This document shows, in pieces, positions 52,328 to 61,667 of a DNA stretch of 64,000 bases. Under the pieces are notes generated by a model. The model saw nothing but the letters and a program-made list of their open reading frames with translations. It was not told the DNA's origin and did not search any database. Location of the stretch: contig JAHJVE010000015.1 of NCBI GenBank assembly GCA_018828385.1, forward strand, positions 186,001 through 250,000. Reading direction: 5' to 3'. Origin of the DNA: Gammaproteobacteria bacterium. GTDB taxonomy: Bacteria; Pseudomonadota; Gammaproteobacteria; Burkholderiales; Rhodocyclaceae. Position 1 is the first letter of the stretch; each line of letters opens with the position of its first letter. The translations under genes and the position numbers were made by a program.

Positions 52328-53419
52328 CTAAGCCAGTATGCCTTGAAGCGTTTGCTTCAGCGCCTGGCATTCGGCATCGGTGCCGACGGTGATACGCAGG
52401 AACTGGTCGATACGAGGCAGCTTGAAGTGGCGGACGATGATGCTCTGGTCGCGCAGCGCCTTCGCCAGTTCGGCCGCGTCGCGCAGCGGGTGGCGGGCGA
52501 AGATGAAGTTGGCGGCGGAGGGCAGCACTTCGAAGCCGAGGTTGCGCAGGTCGGCGGTCAGCGTGTCGCGCGTGGCGATCACGGCTTGGCAGCATTGTTC
52601 GAAATACGCCTCGTCTTCCATGGCCGCGACGGCGCCGACAATGGCCAGGCGGTCCAGCGGATAGGAGTTGAAGCTGTTCTTGACGCGTTCGAGGGCCTCG
52701 ATCAGCGCCGGATGGCCGACCGCGAAACCGACGCGCAGGCCGGCCAGTGACCGCGATTTGGATAGCGTGTGGATGACCAGCAGGTTGTCGTAGCGCGCGA
52801 CGAGCGGGATGGCAGTCTCGCCACCGAAATCGACGTAGGCTTCATCGACGACCACGACGACATCCGGGTTGGCCTTGAGGATCTGCTCGATGGCGGCCAG
52901 CCCCAGCAGGCGGCCGGTCGGCGCATTCGGGTTGGGAAAGATGATGCCGCCGATTTCATTTTTGGCCGTTTTTTCCGGTTGACCGTAGTAATCGCCCGGA
53001 TTGATTGAAAAGTCGTCGGCCAGCGGCACGGTGCGGTAATCGATGCCGTAAAGGCCGCAATACACCGGGTAGAAGCTGTAGGTGATGTCCGGAAACAGGA
53101 TCGGCGCCTCGTGCTTGAGCAGCGCCATGAACACATGGGCCAGCACCTCGTCCGAACCGTTGCCGATGAAGACCTGTTGCGCGGTCACGGCGTGGCGTTT
53201 GGCAATCGCTGCCTTGAGCAGATCGGCATTCGGGTCCGGGTAAAGGCGCAGACGGGCCGCGTCGTCGCCAAGTTCGGCCTGGATCGCCGCCAGCACCTTG
53301 GGCGAGGGCGGGAACGGGTTCTCGTTGGTGTTGAGCTTGATCAGCTTGGCGATCTTGGGCTGCTCGCCCGGGACGTAGGGGGTAAGGTCGCGGACGACCT
53401 GGCTCCAGAAGCGACTCAT
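52328..53419 (-). CDS. hisC: Histidinol-phosphate aminotransferase (HisC), inverted and carrying an internal element
   Basis: This 363-residue PLP enzyme transaminates imidazole-acetol phosphate. The PLP lysine is in [10 protein letters not shown], and [17 protein letters not shown] and VDEAYVDF are conserved. It starts at the ATG at 53419 (MSRFWSQVV). It lies on the opposite strand from all other his genes. Just before the conserved [13 protein letters not shown] it contains [13 protein letters not shown], encoded by a full copy of the dispersed element. From memory of related HisC sequences, this segment is about eight to eleven residues longer than usual, so it looks like an in-frame insertion in a surface loop. 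The enzyme is otherwise intact. Confidence 0.93.
   Translation of the reverse strand: MSRFWSQVVRDLTPYVPGEQPKIAKLIKLNTNENPFPPSPKVLAAIQAELGDDAARLRLYPDPNADLLKAAIAKRHAVTAQQVFIGNGSDEVLAHVFMALLKHEAPILFPDITYSFYPVYCGLYGIDYRTVPLADDFSINPGDYYGQPEKTAKNEIGGIIFPNPNAPTGRLLGLAAIEQILKANPDVVVVVDEAYVDFGGETAIPLVARYDNLLVIHTLSKSRSLAGLRVGFAVGHPALIEALERVKNSFNSYPLDRLAIVGAVAAMEDEAYFEQCCQAVIATRDTLTADLRNLGFEVLPSAANFIFARHPLRDAAELAKALRDQSIIVRHFKLPRIDQFLRITVGTDAECQALKQTLQGILA
52951..52992 (-). repeat. 40-bp dispersed element, copy 15 (in-frame inside hisC)
   Basis: CGATTTCATTTTTGGCCG then TTTTTTCCGGTTGACCGTAG and TAAT. It is full length and sense to hisC. Confidence 0.88.
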
Positions 53420-53498
53420 GGGGTTTTCACGAAAGGCGTAAAAGTAGGCCGAAATGGTATCATGGCCCTCCGATAAAAGCCTTTTGCAGCCTTCAACC

Positions 53499-54086
53499 AT
53501 GCGGCAAGCCGAAATTACTCGCAATACGCTGGAGACGCAGATCACCGTGCGTCTCAACCTCGATGGCACCGGTCAGGGCAAATTTGCCACCGGCGTCCCC
53601 TTTCTCGACCACATGCTCGACCAGATTGCCCGCCATGGCCTGATCGACCTCGATATCGAGGCTGTCGGCGACCTGCACATCGACGCCCATCACACTGTCG
53701 AAGACATCGGCATCACCTTCGGCCAGGCGCTGGCCAGGGCGTGGGGCGACAAGAAGGGCCTGACCCGTTACGGCCACAGCTACGTGCCGCTTGATGAGGC
53801 GCTGTCGCGTGTTGTCATCGACCTCTCCGGTCGTCCGGGGCTGGAGCTCAATGTCGAGTTTTCGCGTGCTGTCATCGGGTCTTTCGATGTCGATCTGGTC
53901 AGCGAATTCTTCCACGGCCTGGTCAACCACGCCGGTGTCACGCTGCACATCGACAACCTGCGCGGCAAGAACGCACACCATCAGGCTGAAACCATCTTCA
54001 AGGCCTTCGGCCGCGCCCTGCGCATGGCGGTGACGCCCGATCCGCGCATGGCCGGCACCATGCCGTCGACCAAGGGGTCGCTGTGA
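53499..54086 (+). CDS. hisB: Imidazoleglycerol-phosphate dehydratase (HisB)
   Basis: This 195-residue monofunctional enzyme has paired metal-binding motifs HHTVED and HHQAE, and the N-terminal [19 protein letters not shown]. It catalyses the sixth histidine step. I chose the ATG at 53499 (MRQAEITRN), which matches family N-termini. It is divergent from hisC by 79 bp and overlaps hisH by 4 bp (GTGA). Confidence 0.95.
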   Translation: MRQAEITRNTLETQITVRLNLDGTGQGKFATGVPFLDHMLDQIARHGLIDLDIEAVGDLHIDAHHTVEDIGITFGQALARAWGDKKGLTRYGHSYVPLDEALSRVVIDLSGRPGLELNVEFSRAVIGSFDVDLVSEFFHGLVNHAGVTLHIDNLRGKNAHHQAETIFKAFGRALRMAVTPDPRMAGTMPSTKGSL

Positions 54087-54739
54087 GCGCTGGTAGCGGG
54101 GGCAACGGCGCCATTGCAGTCATCGACTACGGCATGGGCAACCTGCGTTCGGTGTCGAAGGCGCTCGAGCATGTCGCCGGCGGCAAGACGGTGGTCGTCA
54201 CGGCCGATCCGGCAGTCGTCGCCGCGGCTGAGCGCGTTGTCTTTCCCGGCCAGGGCGCCATGCCCGACTGCATGAATGAGCTCGATGCCCGCGGCCTGCG
54301 CGCCGCGGTGCTGGCAGCGGCCAAGGACAAACCTTTCCTCGGTATCTGTGTCGGTGAGCAGATGCTTTTCGAACACAGCGACGAAGGCGACGTCCCGGCC
54401 CTCGGCGTATTCCCCGGCAACGTCAAACGTTTCCCGGATGACAAGATGTATCTGCCGACCGGCGAGCGCCTGAAAGTCCCGCACATGGGCTGGAACGAGG
54501 TGCGCCAGAAACCGCACGCGCTGTGGAATGGCATCGCCGATGGATCGCGCTTCTATTTCGTGCACAGCTACTTTGTCGAACCGGCCGATCCGGCGCTGGT
54601 CACGGGGAGTTGCGAATATGGCGTCCCCTTTACCTGTGCGGTGGGGCGGGATAATATCTTCGCGGTTCAGTTCCACCCCGAGAAAAGTGCTCGTGACGGC
54701 CTGCAACTCCTGAAAAACTTCGTCGAGTGGCACCCCTGA
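54083..54739 (+). CDS. hisH: Imidazole glycerol phosphate synthase glutaminase subunit (HisH)
   Basis: This 218-residue class I glutamine amidotransferase has the nucleophile in [11 protein letters not shown] (C about 90) and the His-Glu pair in VQFHPEKS near the end. It makes ammonia for HisF. The GTG at 54083 overlaps the hisB stop; the family N-terminus [14 protein letters not shown] starts about ten residues in. It is followed by hisA after 34 bp. Confidence 0.95.
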   Translation: MSAGSGGNGAIAVIDYGMGNLRSVSKALEHVAGGKTVVVTADPAVVAAAERVVFPGQGAMPDCMNELDARGLRAAVLAAAKDKPFLGICVGEQMLFEHSDEGDVPALGVFPGNVKRFPDDKMYLPTGERLKVPHMGWNEVRQKPHALWNGIADGSRFYFVHSYFVEPADPALVTGSCEYGVPFTCAVGRDNIFAVQFHPEKSARDGLQLLKNFVEWHP

Positions 54740-54773
54740 TTCGCATCTGTCGAATTTAATCTCCTAGAATCCC

Positions 54774-55514
54774 ATGCTGATTATTCCCGCGATTGATCTC
54801 AAGGACGGCCAATGCGTCCGTCTCAAGCAGGGCCTGATGGAACAGGCCACTGTCTTTTCCGATAGCCCGGCCGAACAGGCTCGCCACTGGCTGGCCCAAG
54901 GTGCCCGTCGCCTGCACCTGGTCGACCTGAATGGTGCCTTTGCCGGCAAGCCGAAGAACGCTGCGGCGATCAAGGCCATCCTGGCCGAAGTTGGCGACGA
55001 AATTCCGGTCCAGCTCGGCGGTGGCATCCGCGACCTCGACACCATCGAAGCCTGCATTGACGGCGGTTTGTCCTACGTCATCATCGGCACGGCAGCGGTC
55101 AAGAACCCCGGCTTCCTGCACGACGCCTGCGTTGCCTTCCCCGGTCACATCATCGTCGGCCTCGATGCCAAAGACGGCAAGGTGGCGACCGATGGTTGGT
55201 CCAAGCTGACCGGTCACGATGTCGTCGATCTGGCCAAGAAATACGAAGACTACGGCGTCGAGTCGATTATCTACACCGACATCGGTCGCGACGGCATGCT
55301 CTCCGGCCTCAACATCGAAGCCACCGTCCGCTTGGCCCAGGCGCTGACCATTCCGGTCATCGCTTCTGGCGGCCTCACCGGCTTTGACGACATTCGCGCC
55401 CTGTGCGCCGTCGAAGGTGAAGGTGTTGTCGGTACCATTGCCGGCCGTGCAGTTTATGACGGCTCGCTCGACTTCAAGGCGGCGCAGGAACTCGCTGATC
55501 AGTTGGGCGCCTGA
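54774..55514 (+). CDS. hisA: ProFAR isomerase (HisA)
   Basis: This 246-residue (beta/alpha)8 barrel has catalytic D8 in [17 protein letters not shown] and D in [14 protein letters not shown], plus phosphate-binding GGIRD and [10 protein letters not shown]. It isomerises ProFAR to PRFAR. The stop and the hisF start share one base (TGATG). Confidence 0.96.
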   Translation: MLIIPAIDLKDGQCVRLKQGLMEQATVFSDSPAEQARHWLAQGARRLHLVDLNGAFAGKPKNAAAIKAILAEVGDEIPVQLGGGIRDLDTIEACIDGGLSYVIIGTAAVKNPGFLHDACVAFPGHIIVGLDAKDGKVATDGWSKLTGHDVVDLAKKYEDYGVESIIYTDIGRDGMLSGLNIEATVRLAQALTIPVIASGGLTGFDDIRALCAVEGEGVVGTIAGRAVYDGSLDFKAAQELADQLGA

Positions 55515-56272
55515 TGCTCGCCAAACGCATCATCCCTTGCCTTGACGTCACGGCCGGCCGCGTCGTCAAGGGCACCAATTTTGTCGGCCTGCGCGATGCC
55601 GGCGATCCGATCGAGATCGCCCGCCGCTACAACGAGCAGGGCGCCGACGAGGTTACTTTCCTCGATATCACGGCATCCAGCGACCAGCGCGACATCATCC
55701 TGCACATCGTCGAAGCCTGCGCCGAGCAGGTTTTCATTCCGCTGACCGTCGGCGGTGGCGTGCGCAAGGTTGAGGATGTCCGCCGCCTGCTCAACGCCGG
55801 TGCCGACAAGGTGTCGATGAACACGGCTGCGGTGCAGAATCCTGATCTCGTTTTCGACGCTTCGAGCAAGGTTGGTTCGCAGTGCATCGTTGTCGCCATC
55901 GACGCCAAGCAGGTGGCTCCCGGGCAGTGGCATGTCTTTACGCATGGCGGCCGCAACGATACCGGCCTCGATGCGATTGAATGGGCGAAAAAAGTGGCGG
56001 CGCTGGGCGCTGGCGAAATCCTGCTGACCAGCATGGATCGCGACGGTACCAAGAATGGTTTCGACCTGGCGCTGACTCGTGCCGTATCGGATGCAGTGAG
56101 TATTCCGGTTATCGCCTCGGGCGGCGTCGGCAACCTGCAGCATCTAGCCGATGGTGTCAGCGAAGGACGTGCCGATGCCGTGCTCGCCGCCTCGATCTTC
56201 CATTTCGGCGAATACACCGTGCGTCAGGCCAAGGAATACATGGCGGCACGTGGCATCGAAGTGCGACTCTGA
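55514..56272 (+). CDS. hisF: Imidazole glycerol phosphate synthase cyclase subunit (HisF)
   Basis: This 252-residue barrel has catalytic D11 in [14 protein letters not shown] and D in [15 protein letters not shown], plus the phosphate sites [10 protein letters not shown] and [10 protein letters not shown]. It makes IGP and AICAR with HisH. The last codons and stop (CGACTCTGA) merge with the start of a dispersed-element copy, which makes up the whole 31-bp gap to hisI. Confidence 0.96.
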   Translation: MLAKRIIPCLDVTAGRVVKGTNFVGLRDAGDPIEIARRYNEQGADEVTFLDITASSDQRDIILHIVEACAEQVFIPLTVGGGVRKVEDVRRLLNAGADKVSMNTAAVQNPDLVFDASSKVGSQCIVVAIDAKQVAPGQWHVFTHGGRNDTGLDAIEWAKKVAALGAGEILLTSMDRDGTKNGFDLALTRAVSDAVSIPVIASGGVGNLQHLADGVSEGRADAVLAASIFHFGEYTVRQAKEYMAARGIEVRL

Positions 56273-56305
56273 CGGTCAACCGGAAAAAGCGCCCAAAATC
56301 GAAAT
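56267..56305 (+). repeat. 40-bp dispersed element, copy 16 (hisF-hisI junction)
   Basis: CTCTGACGGTCAACCGGAAA then AAGCGCCCAAAATCGAAAT. It carries the hisF stop codon at one end and the first bases of the hisI ATG at the other. Confidence 0.85.
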
Positions 56306-56702
56306 GGCTGATCTCGATAACTCCCTGAGTTGGCTGGAAGCGTTGAAGTGGGACGCCGACGGCATGATCCCGGCCATCGCCCAGGATGAGAATGGGCGTG
56401 TCGTGATGTTCGCCTACATGAACCGCGAGTCGCTGCAGGAAACGTTGCGCTGCGGCAACGCGGTATACTGGTCGCGTTCGAGAAAGCGTCTGTGGCGCAA
56501 GGGCGAGGAGTCCGGCCATTTCCAGAAAATCCGCTCGATTCGCACCGATTGCGACGGCGACGTGCTGCTCTTGAGCATTGAACAAGTGGGCGGCATTGCC
56601 TGTCATACCGGCCGCGAAAGCTGTTTTTTCAATGAGTTGAACGGGGGCCGCTGGGTTCCCGCTGATCCGGTTCTGAAAGACCCGAAGGAAATCTACAAAT
56701 GA
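56304..56702 (+). CDS. hisI: Phosphoribosyl-AMP cyclohydrolase (HisI)
   Basis: This 132-residue zinc enzyme has the family core [41 protein letters not shown] and the metal region [28 protein letters not shown] with its cysteines and aspartates. It opens the ring of PR-AMP. The ATG sits at the end of a dispersed-element copy, whose AAAATCGAA provides the sequence before the start; there is no clear GGAGG ribosome site. The stop overlaps hisE (ATGA). Confidence 0.95.
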   Translation: MADLDNSLSWLEALKWDADGMIPAIAQDENGRVVMFAYMNRESLQETLRCGNAVYWSRSRKRLWRKGEESGHFQKIRSIRTDCDGDVLLLSIEQVGGIACHTGRESCFFNELNGGRWVPADPVLKDPKEIYK

Positions 56703-57025
56703 GCACCCATGACATGCTGCACCGTCTCTCCGAGACGCTGGCTTCCCGTCGCCATGCCGATCCGGAAAAGTCCTACACCGCCAAGCTGTTCGCCGAGGGG
56801 CCGGACTCGATCCTCAAGAAGATCGGCGAAGAGTGCGCCGAACTGATCATGGCCGCCAAGGATGGCAAGAAACTCAATATCGTCTGGGAGTCGACCGACG
56901 TCATTTACCACGTGATGGTCCTGCTCGCCTTCTACGGCCTGAGCATCGAGGACGTGTCGCAGGAAATGCGGCGGCGTGAGGGTATTTCCGGGATTGACGA
57001 AAAGGCGGCGCGGGGGGCAAAGTGA
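56699..57025 (+). CDS. hisE: Phosphoribosyl-ATP pyrophosphatase (HisE)
   Basis: This 108-residue MazG-like enzyme has the metal motif [16 protein letters not shown] and [15 protein letters not shown]. It removes pyrophosphate from PR-ATP. HisE and HisI are separate proteins here, as in other Betaproteobacteria. The stop overlaps the hinT GTG. Confidence 0.95.
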   Translation: MSTHDMLHRLSETLASRRHADPEKSYTAKLFAEGPDSILKKIGEECAELIMAAKDGKKLNIVWESTDVIYHVMVLLAFYGLSIEDVSQEMRRREGISGIDEKAARGAK

Positions 57026-57372
57026 GCGACTGCATTTTCTGCAAGATCGTTGACGGTAAGATTCCGGCAGCCAAGGTCTACGAGGACGAGGACATTCTCG
57101 CCTTCAAGGACATCAATCCGGCTCGCCCGGTGCATGTGCTGGTCATTCCGAAGAAGCACATCACCTCGCTGGCCACTGCCGCCGTTGAAGATGCGCCGAT
57201 ACTCGGCGCGATGCTGGCCAAGGCCAACGAAATTGCAGTAGCGCAAGGCAGCCCGGATGGTTTTCGGGTGATTATCAATACAGGACGTGTGGGGCAGCAG
57301 GAAGTGCCGCACCTGCACGCGCATATCGTGGGCGGACCTGACCCGGTCGGCCCCATGCTTAAACGCATCTAG
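57022..57372 (+). CDS. hinT: HIT-family purine nucleotide hydrolase (HinT)
   Basis: This 116-residue protein has the N-terminal [30 protein letters not shown] and the histidine-triad motif HLHAHIVGG (catalytic middle His about residue 101). HinT hydrolyses aminoacyl-adenylates and adenosine phosphoramidates. It sits between hisE and tatA, which is the usual order, with a GTG start overlapping hisE. Confidence 0.94.
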   Translation: MSDCIFCKIVDGKIPAAKVYEDEDILAFKDINPARPVHVLVIPKKHITSLATAAVEDAPILGAMLAKANEIAVAQGSPDGFRVIINTGRVGQQEVPHLHAHIVGGPDPVGPMLKRI

Positions 57373-57382
57373 GAGACACATC

Positions 57383-57616
57383 ATGGGCAGTTTTTCCATT
57401 TGGCACTGGTTGATCGTTCTGGTCATCGTCTTGCTCGTTTTCGGTACCAAGAAGTTGCGCAATGTCGGGCAGGATCTCGGCGGTGCCGTCAAGGGTTTCA
57501 AGGATGGCATGAAGGAAGCCACGGCTACCGACAAGCCGGCCGATGCGGCGCAACCAACCCAGCAGGTTGGCGGCCAGACCATCGACGTCGAAGTCAAGGA
57601 AAAGACGAAAGGCTAG
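57383..57616 (+). CDS. tatA: Twin-arginine translocase subunit TatA
   Basis: This 77-residue protein has one N-terminal membrane helix ([15 protein letters not shown]) with the FGTKKLRN hinge, an amphipathic helix [15 protein letters not shown] and a polar tail. It forms the TatA oligomer that translocates folded proteins across the inner membrane. The GGAGACA ribosome site is before the ATG. It is followed by a repetitive 64-bp spacer before tatB. Confidence 0.94.
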   Translation: MGSFSIWHWLIVLVIVLLVFGTKKLRNVGQDLGGAVKGFKDGMKEATATDKPADAAQPTQQVGGQTIDVEVKEKTKG

Positions 57617-57680
57617 TCGCGAGTCGCTAGTCGTTAGCTTTTAGCTAAAGACTGGTAACTAGCAACTAACAACTAACAGT
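57617..57680. repeat. Low-complexity tatA-tatB spacer with repeated CTAGTCG / CTAACAA units
   Basis: The spacer contains GTCGCGAGTCGCTAGTCG and then AACTAGCAACTAACAACTAAC, short imperfect tandem units built on CTAG, TAGT and CTAAC with stop codons in all frames. It has no coding potential. Hairpins TTAGCTTTTAGCTAA can form in the middle. Confidence 0.65.
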
Positions 57681-58046
57681 ATGTTCGATATCGGCTTTTC
57701 CGAATTGATGTTGATCGGCATTGTGGCGCTGATTGTCATCGGCCCCGAGCGGCTGCCCAAAGTGGCCCGCACGCTCGGCCACCTGCTCGGCCGCGCGCAG
57801 CGTTACGTCAATGATGTGAAGTCCGACATCAGTCGCGAAGTGCAGCTCGACGAGTTGAAGAAACTGCAATCCCAGGTGACCGATTCGGCCCGTGAGCTGG
57901 AAAGCTCGGTGCGCGCCGAATATGAATCGGCGCGCAGTGCGATCGAGGTGCCGGCTCAGGAAGCCGTGGCCGATCTGCAGTCGACGACTGCCCAGCTGTC
58001 GGAAACCCTGTCTGCCGCTGAAACCAAAGGCAAGCCGGTGGCATGA
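57681..58046 (+). CDS. tatB: Sec-independent translocase subunit TatB
   Basis: This 121-residue protein begins [30 protein letters not shown], the signature of TatB, followed by a long amphipathic helix and a helical Ala/Glu/Ser-rich tail. It forms the receptor complex with TatC for twin-arginine signal peptides. The stop overlaps the tatC start (ATGA). Confidence 0.95.
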   Translation: MFDIGFSELMLIGIVALIVIGPERLPKVARTLGHLLGRAQRYVNDVKSDISREVQLDELKKLQSQVTDSARELESSVRAEYESARSAIEVPAQEAVADLQSTTAQLSETLSAAETKGKPVA

Positions 58047-58807
58047 GCGAAGCCCACGAAGATTCTTTTATCTCGCATCTGATCGAGTTGCGGGATCGCC
58101 TGATCCGCAGCCTGATCGCCATCGCGGTCCTGCTCGGCATCCTCTGCCTCTATCCGGGGCCCGGCGAAATCTACGACATCCTGGCGGCGCCGCTGACCAA
58201 GGCCTTGCCGGAAGGCACCAAGATGGTCGCCATCGGCGTTATCACGCCGTTCATGGTGCCGCTCAAGGTGACGGCCATGGTCGCTTTCGTGCTGGCCCTG
58301 CCTTTCATTCTTTATCAGGTGTGGTCTTTCGTGGCGCCGGGTTTGTACGCCCACGAAAAACGTCTGGGCATCCCGCTAATCATTTCCAGCACCTTGCTGT
58401 TCGTGTCGGGCATGGCCTTCTGCTACTTCTTCGTGTTCGGGCAGGTGTTCAGTTTCATTTCCAGTTTTGCGCCCAAGAGCATCACGCCGGCACCTGACAT
58501 CGAGGCCTACCTTTCTTTCGTGATGACCATGTTCCTCGCCTTCGGCATCGCTTTCGAGGTGCCGGTGGCGCTCGTCATGCTGGTCAAACTGGGCGTGGTG
58601 ACGGTTGAAAAACTCAAGGAATGGCGTTCCTACTTCATTGTTGGCGCCTTCGTCGTGGCGGCTGTGGTGACGCCGCCGGATGTCGTTTCCCAGCTCTCGC
58701 TGGCGATCCCGATGTGCCTGCTCTACGAACTGGGCATCGTGGCCTCACGGCTGGTGTCGCGGCCGGTCCCGGCCGAAGACAGTGCTACGGTCAACCCGGA
58801 AAATTAG
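58043..58807 (+). CDS. tatC: Sec-independent translocase subunit TatC
   Basis: This 254-residue protein has six membrane helices with the conserved N-terminal [32 protein letters not shown] and the glutamate-bearing FGIAFEVPV. It binds the twin-arginine motif. The last eight residues (SATVNPEN) and the TAG stop are encoded by a copy of the dispersed element (58782-58822), so the natural C-terminus has been altered by, or ended in, the element. The functional core is unaffected. Confidence 0.94.
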   Translation: MSEAHEDSFISHLIELRDRLIRSLIAIAVLLGILCLYPGPGEIYDILAAPLTKALPEGTKMVAIGVITPFMVPLKVTAMVAFVLALPFILYQVWSFVAPGLYAHEKRLGIPLIISSTLLFVSGMAFCYFFVFGQVFSFISSFAPKSITPAPDIEAYLSFVMTMFLAFGIAFEVPVALVMLVKLGVVTVEKLKEWRSYFIVGAFVVAAVVTPPDVVSQLSLAIPMCLLYELGIVASRLVSRPVPAEDSATVNPEN

Positions 58808-58822
58808 CCAAAATTGAAATCG
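58782..58822 (+). repeat. 40-bp dispersed element, copy 17 (3' end of tatC)
   Basis: GTGCTACGGTCAACCCGGAA then AATTAGCCAAAATTGAAATCG. It is full length, and the tatC stop codon TAG is inside it. Confidence 0.88.
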
Positions 58823-58867
58823 GGAATGGGGCGCAAGCACGCGTTCCGCGCCCGCTCCCGACGCTGG

Positions 58868-59674
58868 TCAGCAGTTTGATTTGACGGGGCCCGGCCGCGT
58901 CGGCAGGGTCTTGACCGGCGCACCTTCCTCGAACCACCACAGCGTCCCCGGCGGCATCTCGGTCCACGCCTCGTTGTCGGTCAGCGGTAGCGTGGCGATG
59001 ACGGCGACGCGATCATTCGGCGAGGTGACGTCGCTGAAATCGACCGTGATGTCCTGGTCTTTCAGATGTGCCTGGGCGAATGGCGCCTTGCGCATGATGT
59101 GGCTCAGTTTGGTCGAGGCGTGGGCGAACAGGCAGTCGCCATTCGAGAGCAGGAAATTGAATTCGCCATGTTGGGCAATTTGCAGCGTCAGTTCATGCAC
59201 CGCATCGAACAGCGCGCTGCGCTCCGGTACATGGTTGCCGAAGCGACGGCGTAATTCCTGCAGCAGCCAGCAGAAAGCGCGTTCGCTGTCGGTCAGGCCG
59301 ACCGGAACGAAGCTGCCATCGAGTTGCGGCATGAAATCGAAAAGGTTGCCGTTGTGGGCGAAAATCCAGTAGCGGCCCCACAGTTCGCGCATGAACGGAT
59401 GGGTGTTTTCGAGACCGACGGCACCCTGCGTCGCCTTGCGAATATGGGCAATGACGTTCTTTGAGCGAATCGGGTAGTGGCGGACCAGTTCGGCCACCGG
59501 CGAAGTGCTCGACGGCTGCGGGTCGAGGAACAGGCGGGTGCCCTTGCCTTCAAAAAAGGCGATGCCCCAGCCGTCCGAGTGCACATCCGTGGCGCCGCCC
59601 CGGGCCTGGAAGCCGCTGAAGGAGAAGCAGATGTCGGTCGGCACGTTGCAGTTCATGCCGAGCAGCTGGCACAT
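58868..59674 (-). CDS. Class II glutamine amidotransferase (YafJ-like)
   Basis: This 268-residue protein has the N-terminal nucleophile Cys after Met (MCQLLGMN), and class II Ntn-hydrolase pieces HSDGWGIAFFEG, HIRKATQGAV and WIFAHNGNL. YafJ-like proteins are predicted amidotransferases with unknown acceptors. It is convergent with tatC (60 bp gap containing part of a dispersed element) and is followed after 3 bp by the htrA stop region upstream, reading in the same direction as htrA. Confidence 0.88.
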   Translation of the reverse strand: MCQLLGMNCNVPTDICFSFSGFQARGGATDVHSDGWGIAFFEGKGTRLFLDPQPSSTSPVAELVRHYPIRSKNVIAHIRKATQGAVGLENTHPFMRELWGRYWIFAHNGNLFDFMPQLDGSFVPVGLTDSERAFCWLLQELRRRFGNHVPERSALFDAVHELTLQIAQHGEFNFLLSNGDCLFAHASTKLSHIMRKAPFAQAHLKDQDITVDFSDVTSPNDRVAVIATLPLTDNEAWTEMPPGTLWWFEEGAPVKTLPTRPGPVKSNC

Positions 59675-59677
59675 GGC

Positions 59678-60832
59678 TTATTCTTTTTCGGCGCGCATGG
59701 CCGGGCGTTTGCCGATCTTGACCTGGACTTCGACGATGGTCTTGTCGCGACGCAGGCGGAAAGCCGAACGGTCGTCCGGGGTCAGGGCGGCAATCAGATC
59801 GAGCATGACCTGCGGATCCTTGACCGCCTTGCCGCCAACCGAGAGCAGGACATCGCCCGGACGGATGCCGGCGCTGTCGGCCGGGCTGCCGCGCACGACG
59901 CCGGCGATCAGGGCGCCTTCGTTGTCCGGCAGGCCGAATGACTCGGCCAGTTCGGGCGTGATTTCCTGGGCTTCGACGCCGATCCAGCCGCGCGTCACGG
60001 CGCCGGTCCGAATGATCTGTTCCATGATGCTGCGCGCGCTGGAAACCGGGATGGCGAAGCCGATGCCGAGCGATCCGCCAGTGCGCGAGTAGATGGCGGA
60101 GTTGATGCCGACCAGGTTGCCATTGACGTCGATCAGCGCGCCACCGGAATTGCCGGGATTGATTGCGGCGTCGGTCTGGATGAAGTTCTCGAAGGTGTTG
60201 ATGCCGAGATGCGAGCGGCCGAGGGCCGAAACGATACCCATGGTCACCGTCTGGCCGACGCCGAAGGGATTGCCGATGGCGAGCACGACGTCGCCGACGC
60301 GCAGGTTGTCGAGCTGACCGAAGGTGATGGCCGGCAGGTTGTCGGCCTTGATCTGCAGGATGGCGAGATCGGATTCCGGGTCGCTGCCGACGATCTTCGC
60401 CTTGTAGGTCTTGCTGTCGTTGAGCGAAACCTGGATGTCGTCGGCGCCGTCGATGACGTGGTAATTGGTCAGGATGTAGCCGTTAGGGCTGACGATGACG
60501 CCGGAGCCGAGACCGGAATTGCGCTGCGGCTGACCTTCCGGGCGCTCGCCGAAAAAGTGGCGGAAAATCGGGTCGTCGAACAGCGGATGGCGTTGCTGCT
60601 TGATTTCCTGGGTGGTGTAGATGTGCACGACGGCGGGCAGGGCGGCGCGGGCAGCCTCGCGATACGAGCCGGCTGGCGGGATCTTGCCGTCGTCGCTGCT
60701 GGCCGGCGCTTCCTGGACGGCCAGGACCGGTTGCCGATGGGGCAGCCACTCCGGTTTGAGCGTGGAGACGACGAACAGAATGGCCAGCGCAATGGTGACC
60801 GTTTGTGCAAAAATCAGCCACAACCTCTGCAT
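59678..60832 (-). CDS. Membrane-anchored HtrA/DegS-type serine protease
   Basis: This 384-residue protease has one N-terminal membrane anchor (about residues 6-23, [18 protein letters not shown]), a trypsin-like domain and one PDZ domain. The catalytic triad is H in [14 protein letters not shown] in [11 protein letters not shown] and S in [11 protein letters not shown]. The ATG at 60832 gives a normal DegS/AlgW-like length; the longer upstream reading has no signal-like sequence. Such proteases act in periplasmic quality control or sigma-E signalling. It is divergent from the NIF3 gene by 12 bp and located downstream of tat genes as in many relatives. Confidence 0.92.
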   Translation of the reverse strand: MQRLWLIFAQTVTIALAILFVVSTLKPEWLPHRQPVLAVQEAPASSDDGKIPPAGSYREAARAALPAVVHIYTTQEIKQQRHPLFDDPIFRHFFGERPEGQPQRNSGLGSGVIVSPNGYILTNYHVIDGADDIQVSLNDSKTYKAKIVGSDPESDLAILQIKADNLPAITFGQLDNLRVGDVVLAIGNPFGVGQTVTMGIVSALGRSHLGINTFENFIQTDAAINPGNSGGALIDVNGNLVGINSAIYSRTGGSLGIGFAIPVSSARSIMEQIIRTGAVTRGWIGVEAQEITPELAESFGLPDNEGALIAGVVRGSPADSAGIRPGDVLLSVGGKAVKDPQVMLDLIAALTPDDRSAFRLRRDKTIVEVQVKIGKRPAMRAEKE

Positions 60833-60844
60833 GGAATTGTCTCG

Positions 60845-61591
60845 ATGAAGCGTGAAGAATTGGTGAACTATCTGGACGGGCTGTTGATGCCCGGAAAGTT
60901 CCGGGATTATTGCCCAAACGGCCTGCAAGTGGAAGGCAGATCCGAGATCGGCCGCATTGTGGCCGGGGTGACCGCCAGCCAGGCGCTGCTTGATGCGGCG
61001 GTTGCGCGCGAAGCCGATGCCATCCTCGTGCACCACGGCTATTTCTGGAAAGGCGAGGACGGCCGGGTTACCGGTATCCGGCGCAAGCGCTTGGCGACGC
61101 TGCTGGCCAGTGACATCAGCCTGCTGGCCTATCACCTGCCGCTCGATGCCCATCCGGAACTCGGCAACAACGCCCAGTTGGCGAGCCGGCTAGGCTGGGT
61201 CGCTGACGGGCGTTTTGGCGAGCAGGATATCGCCTGGCTGGGAACCTTGGCCGAACCTTGTGATTTGACGGTGCTGGCGGCGAAAGTGGCGGTTGTTCTC
61301 GGGCGGGAACCGATGGTCATCGGCGATGGAGCCCGACCGATTCGGCGGATCGGCTGGTGCTCAGGCGGCGCGCAGGGCTATTTCGAACAGGCCATCGCGC
61401 TCGGCGTCGATGCCTTCATGTCCGGTGAAATTTCAGAGCAAACCGTGCACCTGGCTCGCGAGAGTGGTGTGGCCTATCTGGCCGCCGGCCACCATGCCAC
61501 CGAGCGCTACGGGGTGCAGGCGCTGGCCGGGCATCTGGCGCAGCAGTTCGGCATTGCCTGCGAATTCGTCGATGTGGACAACCCGGTCTAG
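60845..61591 (+). CDS. NIF3-family (YbgI) metal-binding protein
   Basis: This 248-residue protein of the NIF3/DUF34 family contains the metal residues in [11 protein letters not shown] (two His about residues 63-64), [13 protein letters not shown] and the C-terminal [13 protein letters not shown]. Members form hexameric rings with two metal ions. GTP cyclohydrolase I-like hydrolase functions have been proposed, but the role is not settled. A dispersed-element copy follows 35 bp after the stop. Confidence 0.92.
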   Translation: MKREELVNYLDGLLMPGKFRDYCPNGLQVEGRSEIGRIVAGVTASQALLDAAVAREADAILVHHGYFWKGEDGRVTGIRRKRLATLLASDISLLAYHLPLDAHPELGNNAQLASRLGWVADGRFGEQDIAWLGTLAEPCDLTVLAAKVAVVLGREPMVIGDGARPIRRIGWCSGGAQGYFEQAIALGVDAFMSGEISEQTVHLARESGVAYLAAGHHATERYGVQALAGHLAQQFGIACEFVDVDNPV

Positions 61592-61626
61592 CGGGTTCCA
61601 GGTATTGCTGGGTAGACGGCAACGTC

Positions 61627-61667
61627 CGATTTCAATTTTGGCCAAAATCTCCGGTTGACCGTAGCAA
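61627..61667 (-). repeat. 40-bp dispersed element, copy 18 (beside the FimV-like gene stop)
   Basis: CGATTTCAATTTTGGCC then AAAATCTCCGGTTGACCGTAG and CAA. It is full length between convergent genes. Confidence 0.88.

Noticed and set aside
58782..61667. Interpreting the elements as paired transcription terminators (as for Neisseria uptake sequences)
   Set aside because: The copies are single, not closely spaced inverted pairs, and half of them are inside genes.
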